Below the pieces are notes generated by a model. That model was not told where the DNA came from. It did no database searches and saw only the letters and a list, made by a program, of their open reading frames with translations. A program made the translations under genes and the position numbers. This document shows, piece after piece, positions 1 to 8,581 of a DNA stretch of 64,000 nt (the first letter of the stretch is position 1; every line of letters begins with the position of its first letter). Origin of the DNA: Sinorhizobium psoraleae (lineage in GTDB: Bacteria; Pseudomonadota; Alphaproteobacteria; Rhizobiales; Rhizobiaceae). The stretch is from contig NZ_JABEKV010000009.1 in assembly GCF_013283645.1 (NCBI RefSeq), positions 45,450 to 109,449 of the forward strand. The letters are read 5' to 3'.

Positions 1-551
1 TTTTTGCCGTCATCGAAAATCATCGTAGGCTTCAGCGCTGGGTCGCCTGAAAACGAATAGTCGATATTGACGTTGGCCTTGTCGAGATTTGACATATTCG
101 GGTTTGCCGCCCGGTACTCCGCTTCCTTGCGCAGCGAAGCATTCAGATCCTTCTCAGGATAGACGAACCGGATTCCGAAGATCTCCTTGCCATCGGTCGG
201 AGCATGGTCGTTGAGCTCGAGGAAATAGATCCTCTTGGTGGTCACGACGTTCATGTTGGTGGCGACGCTCTTCGCAATCGGCTTGACGAACAGGATATTG
301 CCCTTTTCAGACGGGGCAACCTGCCAACTATCTGTGTCGCCGAGCGATATCGTTTCGAATTTTTCGTCCTCATCAAAGATGATCATGGTGGAGATGCCGT
401 AGGTGGCAGAAACTTTCACCACATTGTTCGGCTGGTAGACGACGCTGGTGACACGCGAATCGAGCGAGCCGGGCCGTGGCGCCTGCGCAGCGTGGACGTG
501 AGTCATCGTCGCGGCCATGACGGTCGCAGAAAGCAGGAGGCGTTTGATCAT
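1..551 (-). CDS. virB9: VirB9 T4SS outer-membrane-complex protein (C-terminus beyond window)
   Basis: This is the N-terminal ~183 residues of a VirB9/TrbG/CagX-type protein, a component of the periplasmic and outer-membrane core of a type IV secretion system. It starts with a signal peptide (MIKRLLLSATVMAATMTHVHA) and continues into the beta-rich VirB9 N-domain, with family-typical stretches such as VVYQPNNVVKVSATYG and IIFDEDEKFETISLGD. The start is fixed by a 4-bp ATGA overlap with the virB8 stop, which implies translational coupling. The gene runs off the left edge, so the C-terminal domain that would contact VirB7 and VirB10 is not visible. Confidence 0.93.
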   Translation of the reverse strand, partial: MIKRLLLSATVMAATMTHVHAAQAPRPGSLDSRVTSVVYQPNNVVKVSATYGISTMIIFDEDEKFETISLGDTDSWQVAPSEKGNILFVKPIAKSVATNMNVVTTKRIYFLELNDHAPTDGKEIFGIRFVYPEKDLNASLRKEAEYRAANPNMSNLDKANVNIDYSFSGDPALKPTMIFDDGK

Positions 552-1243
552 TTCTCGTCTCCAGGCGTCACCGTCTCTTGATCGCGACGGTAGTTGTAGA
601 CCTGGAAGCCCAGCGGGTTTTCGAAGCGCCATTCATTGGTCGATGGCGTGTCCGTATAGCGATAGCGGACGACCGAAATGTAATGCCGGGTGATAGAATC
701 CGTGTCCGTTTTCTCTGTGGTCGAAAACCGCACTAGGGCCGTGCTGGCATTAGAAAAGGTGACGGATTTAATATCGACGGTCACACTCTTGTTCTTCCCC
801 AAAGCCCGTGCAGGATTGTTGGGATTTGCCGCGCTATAGAGTTCCTGCAGCTCACGGGCAGCGTCGCCCGTGGAGAGCAGGGCGGCAATGCCGAAATTCT
901 GCTCAATCGCAAAGGGGTCGTATCCCTCACGCGAGCGAATATAGCGCACGACGTTGGCCTGGGTGACCGCCTGTTGATCTGTGAGATTCGCCGAGCGTGT
1001 GAGACCGGTTTTGATCTCCATGTATCCGGTGTTCTTGTCGACCTCGACGATGTAGGGTTCAAAGCTCTTCAGCGGTACGAGCATCACCAGCGCGGTTAAG
1101 GAAAGCAAGGTTATCGCGCCGAAAATCGTGGTGACGAACCATGCGAGCGTGCGAGACCGCTTGGCCTTCTTTACGATTTCCTGTTCCCACCGATCGCCGT
1201 CTTGAAAATAGCTCCGAAGAACTGCTTCATTTGTTTCTGCCAT
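548..1243 (-). CDS. virB8: VirB8 T4SS inner-membrane assembly factor
   Basis: A 231-residue bitopic inner-membrane protein. It has a short cytoplasmic N-terminus, one transmembrane segment at about residues 33-55 (TIFGAITLLSLTALVMLVPL), then the NTF2-like periplasmic domain. The ending NEWRFENPLGFQVYNYRRD is highly typical of VirB8 (NPLGFQV). VirB8 is known to nucleate assembly of the secretion channel. It lies between virB6 and virB9 in standard order and overlaps virB9 by 4 bp. Length matches the family. Confidence 0.95.
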   Translation of the reverse strand: MAETNEAVLRSYFQDGDRWEQEIVKKAKRSRTLAWFVTTIFGAITLLSLTALVMLVPLKSFEPYIVEVDKNTGYMEIKTGLTRSANLTDQQAVTQANVVRYIRSREGYDPFAIEQNFGIAALLSTGDAARELQELYSAANPNNPARALGKNKSVTVDIKSVTFSNASTALVRFSTTEKTDTDSITRHYISVVRYRYTDTPSTNEWRFENPLGFQVYNYRRDQETVTPGDEK

Positions 1244-1280
1244 TCTTCTAGCCCTTAAACCTAGCCCTTACTTTCGCGCC

Positions 1281-2315
1281 TCAACGAGGCGTGCTGTTGT
1301 TGCTGATGCGGTTCTGCATCGCCTCAGCGCTGGCGTTTCGTATGTTGGCTCGCATGCCTTCTTGCGTGCGCGCCCTGGCTTGCATTCCCGCGTTGCCTGC
1401 TGCTCCCGCGAGGCGCTGCCCTCCGGACAGGGCCGAAATGGGTGCCGATATGCCAGCAAATCGCCCGACTGCGCGCGCGACATTGCCGAGACCGGCAGCC
1501 ACACCACCGGTAATCCCTTGCGCGAGAACCTGAATATTAAAGAGGACAAAAGCGCCGGCGGCGCAGAGCAGCAAGAAAGCGGAAATGTCACTGAGCTGAA
1601 GGCGCCTTTGGCTTGCAGCGCTGCTGACCTTGGTCAGTTCCGGGTCCATTGCTGCAATAAGGAATGCCGCAACGACATAAACGAACAGCGGGATCAATGC
1701 ATACATCAGCACCTGTTGGAACCAGGCGACGCCCAAACCCCTCGTCTGGTCGAAAAGCATGCAACCGATGAAGATGGGAGCCGTCCCGATCAAGACCCAC
1801 ATCATCACCTTTGCAAGCAGAAGGATGGCCAATGCTACCGCAATAAAAACAGCGACGGCGAACATGATCAGAAAACCGACCATCGAGGGCAACACCGAAA
1901 AATAGCCTGACTGTTCCGCGAAGGCTGAAGCTGCCTCGTTGGCAGTTCTCCAGATCATCGACAGGCCGTTTGTCGGTTCCGTGATACCGGTCCCTGTGGC
2001 GGTGAGGATAGCTCGGCCAACGTCCTCCGGAGTGTCGTTCAGCCAAGAATAGAAGAGGGTGTTAAAATAGTCCCAATTCCTCACCAGCGCGAGGATGATC
2101 AACATACGCGCCACCCGACCGATAATCTCGCTGACGCTGACGCGAGCGGTTCCCATGAACAGTTGGAGGCCGTAAAAGCCCACGTATGCGATGAACATGA
2201 TCGTCAGCAGCGGCACGACCTCATTGCCGACGATCCCGTAGGCTCGCGACGAGAAATTCGCTCCGGTCTGTTCAATTCTTTCCAGCAACGCTCCAAGGAA
2301 GTCGTTCATCGCCAA
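1281..2315 (-). CDS. virB6: VirB6/TrbL polytopic inner-membrane channel protein
   Basis: A 344-residue hydrophobic protein of the VirB6/TrbL family, the polytopic inner-membrane part of the T4SS channel. At least five membrane segments are visible (for example about residues 33-53, 78-95, 150-190, 200-225 and 245-265). The periplasmic loop YSWLNDTPEDVGRAIL precedes a central hydrophobic block, and the C-terminal tail is Ala/Arg/Asn-rich and polar. It starts 6 bp after the small lipoprotein gene and is followed by virB8 after a 37-bp gap. Confidence 0.92.
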   Translation of the reverse strand: MAMNDFLGALLERIEQTGANFSSRAYGIVGNEVVPLLTIMFIAYVGFYGLQLFMGTARVSVSEIIGRVARMLIILALVRNWDYFNTLFYSWLNDTPEDVGRAILTATGTGITEPTNGLSMIWRTANEAASAFAEQSGYFSVLPSMVGFLIMFAVAVFIAVALAILLLAKVMMWVLIGTAPIFIGCMLFDQTRGLGVAWFQQVLMYALIPLFVYVVAAFLIAAMDPELTKVSSAASQRRLQLSDISAFLLLCAAGAFVLFNIQVLAQGITGGVAAGLGNVARAVGRFAGISAPISALSGGQRLAGAAGNAGMQARARTQEGMRANIRNASAEAMQNRISNNSTPR

Positions 2316-2321
2316 CCGTCC

Positions 2322-2531
2322 TTAATTCGCCGTCATGGCGTCAATAGCAGCGAAGGCGTCGGCTGCGTTGCCGTTGACACTTGTCATCGGCCCACATTCG
2401 AGGCGAGGATCTGACGCATAGGAGGTCAGGTTCGCAGGCCTCTTGCAAGGAGCGGTCTTTTCCTTCGCCGCCGTGCCGCAGCCGGCGAGACCGGCTACGA
2501 TCAAGAAAGGAAAAAGCACCTTTGCTGGCAT
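2322..2531 (-). CDS. Small T4SS lipoprotein (VirB7- or Eex-like)
   Basis: A 69-residue lipoprotein. From the ATG at 2531 it reads MPAKVLFPFLIVAGLAGC, a signal peptide ending in a clear lipobox (LAGC, Cys at residue 18). An in-frame GTG 18 bp upstream is possible but would lengthen the signal peptide without need. Two further cysteines (PCKRP, LECGP) follow. In IncN/Trw-type systems the slot between virB5 and virB6 carries an entry-exclusion lipoprotein (Eex). A VirB7 role, stabilising VirB9 through a disulfide, is also possible because no other virB7 lies between virB6 and virB8. The sequence alone does not decide. Confidence 0.75.
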   Translation of the reverse strand: MPAKVLFPFLIVAGLAGCGTAAKEKTAPCKRPANLTSYASDPRLECGPMTSVNGNAADAFAAIDAMTAN

Positions 2532-2538
2532 GGTGATT

Positions 2539-3243
2539 TTACTGGTCACTGTAGCTGAGAGCCTTCTTAGAATTAGAGATGTCGGTCAGGCGTCTTTGGT
2601 TGTCGGCCTGGAGCGACGATACGGCCCCGTTCATCACGCCGATCAGCTCGTTGATCGTCAGCCCGGCTTGCACCTGAAGCTGAGTGTTCTGATCGATCGA
2701 GCCCTTAATGTCCTTGGCTTGGCCGATATTTGCGCCAGCCTGCTCGAAAGACGAGCGGCGAGTCTGGACGGCCTGCTGTGAACCGGTGACGAGAGCAGCG
2801 ACGCCAAGAACGGTGTTCACCATCTCCTCATAGGACTTGTCGCCGGAAAAGGAGCTGCCCGACTGGCCGGACAGATTTTTCACTAGCTGCAGGCCGTTGA
2901 TGAAGGTCGTTGCGACCTTGGCGACATCGCCGCCCATACCGCCGAAGTTTGGAACGCCACCCGACATCAGGCTATCGAACGACGGCATCTGTGAGACGCT
3001 GAAGCCATTGCCAACGGCAAGATTTTGCATCTGGTTGGCATCGCTTCCGCGGTCGCCGGTCACCGCTTGAAGGGTTTCCTGGACCGTTTTCAGCACTTCC
3101 TTGTTAGTGCCAAGGATATCATCGGTCGTCTTCGACGTTCGCTGCGCAATCTCAAGATTGGCACCGTCGATAACCGGAACTTGCGCCAAAGCCGAGGACG
3201 CAAGGGCGGCCACCGAATACGCCGTCAAAATCAAACGTTTCAT
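2539..3243 (-). CDS. virB5: VirB5 pilus-tip protein
   Basis: A 234-residue secreted helical protein of the VirB5 (TraC/P-type) family, the minor T-pilus component thought to sit at the tip and contact recipients. Start at the ATG at 3243 (MKRLILTAYSVAALASSALA, signal peptide); longer upstream readings have no signal sequence. The mature N-terminus begins QVPVIDGANLEIAQRT, typical of VirB5, and the rest is amphipathic helix with several Gln-rich turns. The mature start QVPVIDG is shared with the upstream transglycosylase (3255-4343). It lies 11 bp downstream of that gene. Confidence 0.9.
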   Translation of the reverse strand: MKRLILTAYSVAALASSALAQVPVIDGANLEIAQRTSKTTDDILGTNKEVLKTVQETLQAVTGDRGSDANQMQNLAVGNGFSVSQMPSFDSLMSGGVPNFGGMGGDVAKVATTFINGLQLVKNLSGQSGSSFSGDKSYEEMVNTVLGVAALVTGSQQAVQTRRSSFEQAGANIGQAKDIKGSIDQNTQLQVQAGLTINELIGVMNGAVSSLQADNQRRLTDISNSKKALSYSDQ

Positions 3244-3254
3244 GGCAGTTCTCC

Positions 3255-4343
3255 TCATTGAGCGTTCAACATCAGTTCTACGTTGTCCTCGCGTTCCCGT
3301 TTTTGAACGCAAGCCTTCTCCACCGGGCTCCATTCGAGCTCCTGGCGCGGATCGCACAAACCGGTCGTTTCGCGATCCTCCTTATCGTCATCATCCTTGA
3401 AATCGCTGGTGCGCGAGGACCCGGACAGGCCGCTGAGATCAACCGCGTTACGGGAGTTCATCAGATCCGCCATCGTTGTGCCGAGGCGGATGACTTGGTT
3501 CATCATTTCGAGATTGGCGTTGCGGGCACCGGAGTTGTGGTCCCAACTGTCCTGGATTGTGCCGCTGGACATCGCACCTAACTGTTGCAGCCACGATGCG
3601 ACGTTGCCGCCGCCTTCGCCGATCGCCTGCGACGTCGCCATGGAATTGATGGTAGAATCCCGCATGCCGGTAAAGGACGTCGATCCGCCGCCATAGTTCA
3701 CCGGGATATTGGCAACGTCGGAACCGCCGAAGGCCGGGAGCCACTTTTGGGTGATGTTCGCGACATACCCTTGCGTTTCCTTGAATGGAGGAATCCCGCC
3801 ATACTTCTGTACATTGCCAGGTCCCGCATTGTAGGCGGCCAGCGCCAGATTGGTGTTGCCGTTGAACCGGCGAAGTTGTTGCTTCAGGTAGCGCGCCCCG
3901 CCGCGGAGATTGTCTTCGATATTGTGCGGATCGACCCCGAGATCTTTTGCCGTACCAGGCATGAGTTGAGAAAGCCCGATCGCGCCGACCGGCGATTTCG
4001 CACAAGGATTGAAGCGGCTTTCTTGATAGACAAGCGCCATGAAGAGGTTTTCATCGACGCCTTCCTCTTGGGCGACACGCTTCACCAGACCGGTAATCTC
4101 CGGATTTGCCGTGGCCGCTGAGGCTGCATCGCCGCTTCGGCCTGGGCGATACATCGAGCAGGTCACGCTTTTGCTGACAGTGTGACGGTCGCTGTCCGTC
4201 TTTTCGATTTCCGTAGTTGTCGCGTCACGTTTCGTGTCGGTCTCGAGCACTTTCCCATCGATGACAGGCACCTGAGAAACAGCCGGTCCAGCAACGCCAA
4301 GCCACAGCGCAGAAATTACCCCTAATGCAGGACTTTTCCTCAT
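3255..4343 (-). CDS. virB1: VirB1-type lytic transglycosylase with VirB5-like N-terminus
   Basis: A 362-residue periplasmic peptidoglycan hydrolase that would open the wall for the secretion channel. It has a signal peptide (to about residue 24), then a stretch starting QVPVIDGKVLETDTKRD that mirrors the VirB5 mature N-terminus. A soluble lytic transglycosylase (SLT) domain follows at about residues 85-205: catalytic Glu in LVYQESRFNP, then GAIGLSQLMPGTA and ALAAYNAGPGNV. A Gly/Ser-rich C-terminal extension follows. The ATG at 4343 is chosen because it overlaps the virB4 stop by 4 bp (ATGA) and is preceded by GGGAG; in-frame ATGs further upstream lie inside virB4. It is the second transglycosylase of the operon. 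Confidence 0.88.
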   Translation of the reverse strand: MRKSPALGVISALWLGVAGPAVSQVPVIDGKVLETDTKRDATTTEIEKTDSDRHTVSKSVTCSMYRPGRSGDAASAATANPEITGLVKRVAQEEGVDENLFMALVYQESRFNPCAKSPVGAIGLSQLMPGTAKDLGVDPHNIEDNLRGGARYLKQQLRRFNGNTNLALAAYNAGPGNVQKYGGIPPFKETQGYVANITQKWLPAFGGSDVANIPVNYGGGSTSFTGMRDSTINSMATSQAIGEGGGNVASWLQQLGAMSSGTIQDSWDHNSGARNANLEMMNQVIRLGTTMADLMNSRNAVDLSGLSGSSRTSDFKDDDDKEDRETTGLCDPRQELEWSPVEKACVQKREREDNVELMLNAQ

Positions 4344-6799
4344 TCGGCCTTCTCCCATCCGCAAAAATCAGCCAGCCAATTTTCAGGTTCGTCGCCATAC
4401 TTTTCCCGAAGCGCCGCACACTCCTCGACGGTCTCCTTCCGTCCGGAAAGCACCTTCACGAGATCGGGCATAGTGGAGAGATCGAGCCGAGCGATTACCG
4501 AGTCATTGCCGTGTTTGATGAGGAAGGTTCGCTTTTCGGGCGGGGTATTCTTGATGAAGTTGAATTCTTTCACCGTCAGGCCGAAGCGCTTGATGTAGCT
4601 GTCTTCATCGGCACGAGGGTTTGGAAAATGAATATTGGTCGCCGATTGCTCGATCAGCGTATGCGAAGCTTTCGCCTTGGCGATATCTGCGGCGGATTGA
4701 GTGCCAAAACCGACAATGCCGTTGAGCTTACGGATCGTCTTCATCTTGTCGACGATGAAGGCCGAAAAGGTCTCGTCCATGAGGAGCTGCCAACCCTCGT
4801 CCATGAAGAACATGACCGGGTTGCCGTCCAGGAGCTCGTCCAAACGGTGATAGAGGTACATCAGCGCCGGCGTGCGAAGATCCTCGTTTCCGAGTATGTT
4901 CGTCATGTCGAACCCGAAAACGCTGCGACCAGAGAAGGAGAGGACGTCATGCTGGGCGTTGAACAGCCAAGCCTTTTCGCCGTCGATCCAAGGGCGGAGG
5001 CGAGAATGAAGGTCATTGGCATCCGCCCGCGATCGGCCGACTAGCAGACCGGCGAGGTTTGGCAAATTGCGTTCCGCGGCAGGTTCCTGCATCAGACGAA
5101 CAATCGCTCTTTCAAGCGTATCCTCGTCTTCTTGGGTAAAGTCGTTGCGATCACCTGAGCGCAGCATTGCCTTCAAGAGCCGCAGCAAAAATTCGCGATT
5201 GGGGCCGGTATTGTCGAGCTGGAGCGGGTTGAAGCCGGTTGGCGTCCCCGGCGACAGCACCTCATACGAACCGCCGATCGCCCTTACGAAGATTTCCGCC
5301 CCTCGGTCTTTGTCGAAGAACACGGCCCTTGGCGTGGGCGAAACTCGCATCGCCTGCGCCAACAAGAACGTCAACGCGACCGTCTTGCCGGAGCCAGTGG
5401 GGCCGGTAACAAGGAAGTGGCCGATGTCGCGGCGGTGGAAGTTGAACCAATACGGCGTTTGCGACGTGGTTTCGAGAATGGTGATCGGCAGTCCCCAATG
5501 AGTGCGATCAGCCTGCCCCGTCGCGAAATTGTGCATCGAGGAGAGGCCGGAGAAATTCGCGCTCGAAAGCATCGCCTTGCGGGAAATGTAGCTGTGGTTG
5601 CCGGGGAGCTGCGCCCAAAACGCGGCCTCGAGGTTCAAATCCTCACGAAGCCAGTTGATGTTCATGTCGGTGAGGCAGGCGCCGAGTTCGGAAACCGTGC
5701 GGCTTATGCCCTGCAAATCGCGGGAGAGGCACAAAAGCGACAGATGGTGGAAGCCGAACACGGCTTCTTGGTTCATCAGGCTATTGAGCGCAAAGTCGAT
5801 ATCCTGCTCGACCGAACTGCCGGATTCGTCCGATGCCCGGATTTGCCGTTGCAATCGGCTAATACGCTCTTGCGCAATCGGCTTGTCAGCGATCGTGAAG
5901 GATTGCGTCAGAATGAATTCGTGGTTCACCTGCAACAAACCATCGAGCATGCCCGGGCCGGTAAAGGGCGGGTATTCCTTGATCGACAGGAGCGCGCCAA
6001 AGCGGCTGTCTTCATCTACCGCCGCTTGAGCCTGCATGGTCCTTTTGCTGAAATGCAGTCGCGACGTGCCCACGTAATTGCGGATACCCATGCGTGGCAG
6101 CCGCATTTTACGCGGCACGCCGCATGTCAGGATCGTATTGAAGAATTCGCAGGGCTCGGAGTAGGGCTCGCCCCTTTCCTTCTCCTCCTGTCCTTCGATC
6201 TTGGCCTCGTCGTCGTTCCTGCGACGATAGGTAATGCCGAGAGCCCGGGCGCCATATTTGTGCAGATCACGCACGATGTTGCCGATCAGCTCTTCAAGCT
6301 CTGTAACATCTTCTCGCGTTTGCTGGACCCGAGCGTCTTTGTTGGCCCTGTCGAAGATCCTTTTCAGCGTGTCGCCGACGCCAAGAGCCCCCCGCATGCC
6401 AGAGCGCACAATGGTCAGGTAAATCTCGTTCGTGAACATGCGCTTATGGCGCAGTTGTTCCATGTAACGCTTGTTCAAAAGATTGCAGAACGATGAGTCA
6501 TACGCGCCGCCAATCTCCGTTTCGACCTCTCGGCGGATCACGGTCGACCAAAGAGAATAGCGGCTGGACCCTAAGGCTCGGATCATCGTGTTTTGCACGA
6601 CCGAGCGCATATTGAGCTCAGCCTGGTCTTCCGTTTGGAAGAAAAGGCCATCAAGTTTGATGACGCTCAAAAGTGAGCCGTTCTCCAGCCCGACAACCGT
6701 ATCAGAGACATGGCGCAGATACGGAATATGAGTCGACATGGGCCGCTCGTTTCCAGCGACCCGGCCAAACCCAAGCTCTTCTTTGACAACTTTCAGCAT
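4340..6799 (-). CDS. virB4: VirB4 T4SS ATPase
   Basis: An 819-residue VirB4/TraC-family ATPase that powers pilus assembly and substrate transfer at the inner membrane. Walker A is GPTGSGKT near residue 466 and Walker B is VMFFMDEGWQLL near residue 660; the CagE/VirB4 N-domain precedes them. Translation begins at ATG 6799 (MLKVVKEELGFGRVAGNE), 2 bp after the virB3 stop. The longer reading frame to 7030 is a shadow of virB3. virB3 and virB4 are separate genes here, not fused. Length and motifs are complete. Confidence 0.96.
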   Translation of the reverse strand: MLKVVKEELGFGRVAGNERPMSTHIPYLRHVSDTVVGLENGSLLSVIKLDGLFFQTEDQAELNMRSVVQNTMIRALGSSRYSLWSTVIRREVETEIGGAYDSSFCNLLNKRYMEQLRHKRMFTNEIYLTIVRSGMRGALGVGDTLKRIFDRANKDARVQQTREDVTELEELIGNIVRDLHKYGARALGITYRRRNDDEAKIEGQEEKERGEPYSEPCEFFNTILTCGVPRKMRLPRMGIRNYVGTSRLHFSKRTMQAQAAVDEDSRFGALLSIKEYPPFTGPGMLDGLLQVNHEFILTQSFTIADKPIAQERISRLQRQIRASDESGSSVEQDIDFALNSLMNQEAVFGFHHLSLLCLSRDLQGISRTVSELGACLTDMNINWLREDLNLEAAFWAQLPGNHSYISRKAMLSSANFSGLSSMHNFATGQADRTHWGLPITILETTSQTPYWFNFHRRDIGHFLVTGPTGSGKTVALTFLLAQAMRVSPTPRAVFFDKDRGAEIFVRAIGGSYEVLSPGTPTGFNPLQLDNTGPNREFLLRLLKAMLRSGDRNDFTQEDEDTLERAIVRLMQEPAAERNLPNLAGLLVGRSRADANDLHSRLRPWIDGEKAWLFNAQHDVLSFSGRSVFGFDMTNILGNEDLRTPALMYLYHRLDELLDGNPVMFFMDEGWQLLMDETFSAFIVDKMKTIRKLNGIVGFGTQSAADIAKAKASHTLIEQSATNIHFPNPRADEDSYIKRFGLTVKEFNFIKNTPPEKRTFLIKHGNDSVIARLDLSTMPDLVKVLSGRKETVEECAALREKYGDEPENWLADFCGWEKAE

Positions 6800-6801
6800 G
6801 G

Positions 6802-7101
6802 TTACGGTCCGTAGGAGTTGGTGCCCCAAAAGCGCTTGTTGGGCGTGCGCGGTGTCTTGCGAGACGTCACCTGCAGCACGTCGAGGATCTTGTTGTCCCA
6901 GGTGCAGAGCGAGAACAGGACAAGGTAGGCGACCGGAGCGATGAGCAACGCCAAAAGATGGTTCGTTGCCAGCCAGCCGATGATGGTGATGCCAACGATC
7001 AGCACCACTGCCATGTAAGGTACCCCCCAAAGCGTTGGGGACCGGGTTAACCCGATCACCAGCGGCGTCAGAGATGGCTTTTCGTCCTGAAACTCGCTCA
7101 T
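6802..7101 (-). CDS. virB3: VirB3 T4SS inner-membrane protein
   Basis: A 99-residue protein with the VirB3 signature near the start (PLVIGLTRSPTLWGVPYMA) and a long hydrophobic hairpin at about residues 28-63. VirB3 works with VirB4 in pilus biogenesis. It is tightly packed between virB2 (2-bp gap upstream) and virB4 (2-bp gap downstream). Confidence 0.94.
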   Translation of the reverse strand: MSEFQDEKPSLTPLVIGLTRSPTLWGVPYMAVVLIVGITIIGWLATNHLLALLIAPVAYLVLFSLCTWDNKILDVLQVTSRKTPRTPNKRFWGTNSYGP

Positions 7102-7103
7102 GA

Positions 7104-7451
7104 TCAGTTGCCGCCGCCGACAGACGAAATCATTTGGTCAACGATCGACGGCGCACCGAACACAAGACCAATGCCAATGACGACCGCACCCGCCGTGAAC
7201 CATGAAAGACGGCCAGCGAAGGCGAGGAAGCCAAGTCCGATGACAGCGATGATCGCCATCAGGCGGCCGAACGGACCGGTGATGAAATCGACGATCATCT
7301 GGACCGCGGTTTGAAGCGGCGCGAAGGCGCCTCCTCCGGCAGCCTGCGCAAAGGCGATATCGGCGCCAACGATTTGGATAGCGGCCACGAGACCGAACAG
7401 AGCCGCAAGCTTTACGGCCTGAGACTTCCCCGTTTGCATTGCAATCTGCAT
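7104..7451 (-). CDS. virB2: VirB2 major pilin
   Basis: A 115-residue pilin precursor. The long N-terminal leader (MQIAMQTGKSQAVKLAALFG...) is likely cleaved after AFAQA. Two hydrophobic helices follow (about 50-72 and 80-102), separated by a short basic loop (FAGRLSW), as in VirB2/TrbC pilins. The ATG at 7451 is chosen over a TTG at 7466 because AAGGAG lies 8 bases upstream. Next gene upstream is the first transglycosylase. Confidence 0.92.
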   Translation of the reverse strand: MQIAMQTGKSQAVKLAALFGLVAAIQIVGADIAFAQAAGGGAFAPLQTAVQMIVDFITGPFGRLMAIIAVIGLGFLAFAGRLSWFTAGAVVIGIGLVFGAPSIVDQMISSVGGGN

Positions 7452-7462
7452 ACTTCTCTCCT

Positions 7463-8422
7463 TCAAAAGTGCATCACACCGCCGACAAACGCGCCGGTTT
7501 TCTTCACAGCGATGACACCAGCGTCCCCGCTGTCACTCGCATCCGAGACCGCTTGCTGAGCGGGCTTTCTGGATTTGCCTTTTGCCGCCGGCATGGGCAG
7601 CCCGAGCTGATAGTTCACGACCTTGGCGACGTATCCGACCGTTTCTTGGAAGGGCGGGATGCCACCGTGCTCATAGATCCGCTGTTCGCCGCTGTTGTAG
7701 GCGGCCGCGACGAGTAGGGGGTTTTGGAACTCGTCGAGCAGTACCCGCAGATACTTCATGCCACCCTCGATGTTCTGCGCCGGATCACAGACATCCTTGA
7801 CGCCAAAGCGAGCGGCCGTAGCCGGCATGAGCTGCATCGGCCCGCGAGCACCCTTGGGCGAGTTGCGGCTTTGATCAAAGCCACTCTCTGCCCAGGCGAT
7901 TGCCGCCGCGAAGACTTCATCGACGCTGTACTTCCGCGCCGTCTGCACAACCAAAGACTTAATTTCGTCAGTGTTTAGCGGAGACGGACCACATTCATGC
8001 ACTTCCTTGGTGCCGCTGTTCGCCTGAAAATCTGCATCAAATTGCGTTATTGAGCCTGTCGGAATTTGCACATTTTCAGCATTTTGGGCTGCGCCATTGC
8101 CGGTAGCAGAATAGCCTAAGGCTGCATCAATTTGATTCGAACCCCTAAATTTCGGTTGGTTTTCATCTGCGTTGTCGGTCTGCTTTACGACGCCATCAGA
8201 GCCAAGAACGAACTCCTTTTCAGGCCCATTCCATCGTTCCTCAAAGTTCGTTGCAAGCTCAGCATTACTCTTAGTTTGCCAAGTGCCTTTATTATCAGCA
8301 ATATTTCCATTTTTATGACCGTCTTGGGCGTGACAAATCCCGCCCAGGAACATGGTCAAAAGGGCAGTCCCCGCCAACGCGGCCTTGCCCGAACTGCCTG
8401 CAATTCTAGCCCTTTTTTCCAT
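7463..8422 (-). CDS. virB1: VirB1-type lytic transglycosylase, first gene of the T4SS operon
   Basis: A 319-residue periplasmic SLT-family transglycosylase. Signal peptide about 1-32 (ALLTMFLGGICHA), then a low-complexity Asn/Gln-rich linker of about 110 residues, then the catalytic domain: Glu in AIAWAESGFDQS, GARGPMQLMPATAARFG, and LVAAAYNSGEQRIYEHGG. Both this protein and the one at 3255-4343 retain the catalytic Glu, so neither is an obvious relic. Its start faces the divergent SNase-like operon across a 159-bp control region. Confidence 0.9.
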   Translation of the reverse strand: MEKRARIAGSSGKAALAGTALLTMFLGGICHAQDGHKNGNIADNKGTWQTKSNAELATNFEERWNGPEKEFVLGSDGVVKQTDNADENQPKFRGSNQIDAALGYSATGNGAAQNAENVQIPTGSITQFDADFQANSGTKEVHECGPSPLNTDEIKSLVVQTARKYSVDEVFAAAIAWAESGFDQSRNSPKGARGPMQLMPATAARFGVKDVCDPAQNIEGGMKYLRVLLDEFQNPLLVAAAYNSGEQRIYEHGGIPPFQETVGYVAKVVNYQLGLPMPAAKGKSRKPAQQAVSDASDSGDAGVIAVKKTGAFVGGVMHF

Positions 8423-8581
8423 CGGTCCCCGCCAAACTTGCGGTGTTGTGATTGATACAAAAACTGATTAAGTTGGTGAACGCGTGACATCGATTTGGTT
8501 CAGCGATACACTTTTTTGCTGCACACTTAAACCCCTTTTCGCGGGGCAATAGACGGAAGCAATATGGGTAAGGGCTAGAAA
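8423..8581. promoter_or_regulatory. Divergent promoter region between T4SS and SNase-like operons
   Basis: This 159-bp gap is the only space from which both the leftward virB operon and the rightward secreted-protein operon can be read. It is more A+T-rich than its surroundings and contains the weak GC hairpin CCCCttttcgCGGGG near 8533-8547. No operator could be assigned with confidence. A purine-rich ribosome-binding sequence (AAGGG) precedes the ATG at 8582. Confidence 0.55.

Noticed and set aside
5417..6496. 359-aa plus-strand frame inside virB4
   Set aside because: Antisense shadow of VirB4, whose Walker motifs and length are complete on the minus strand.
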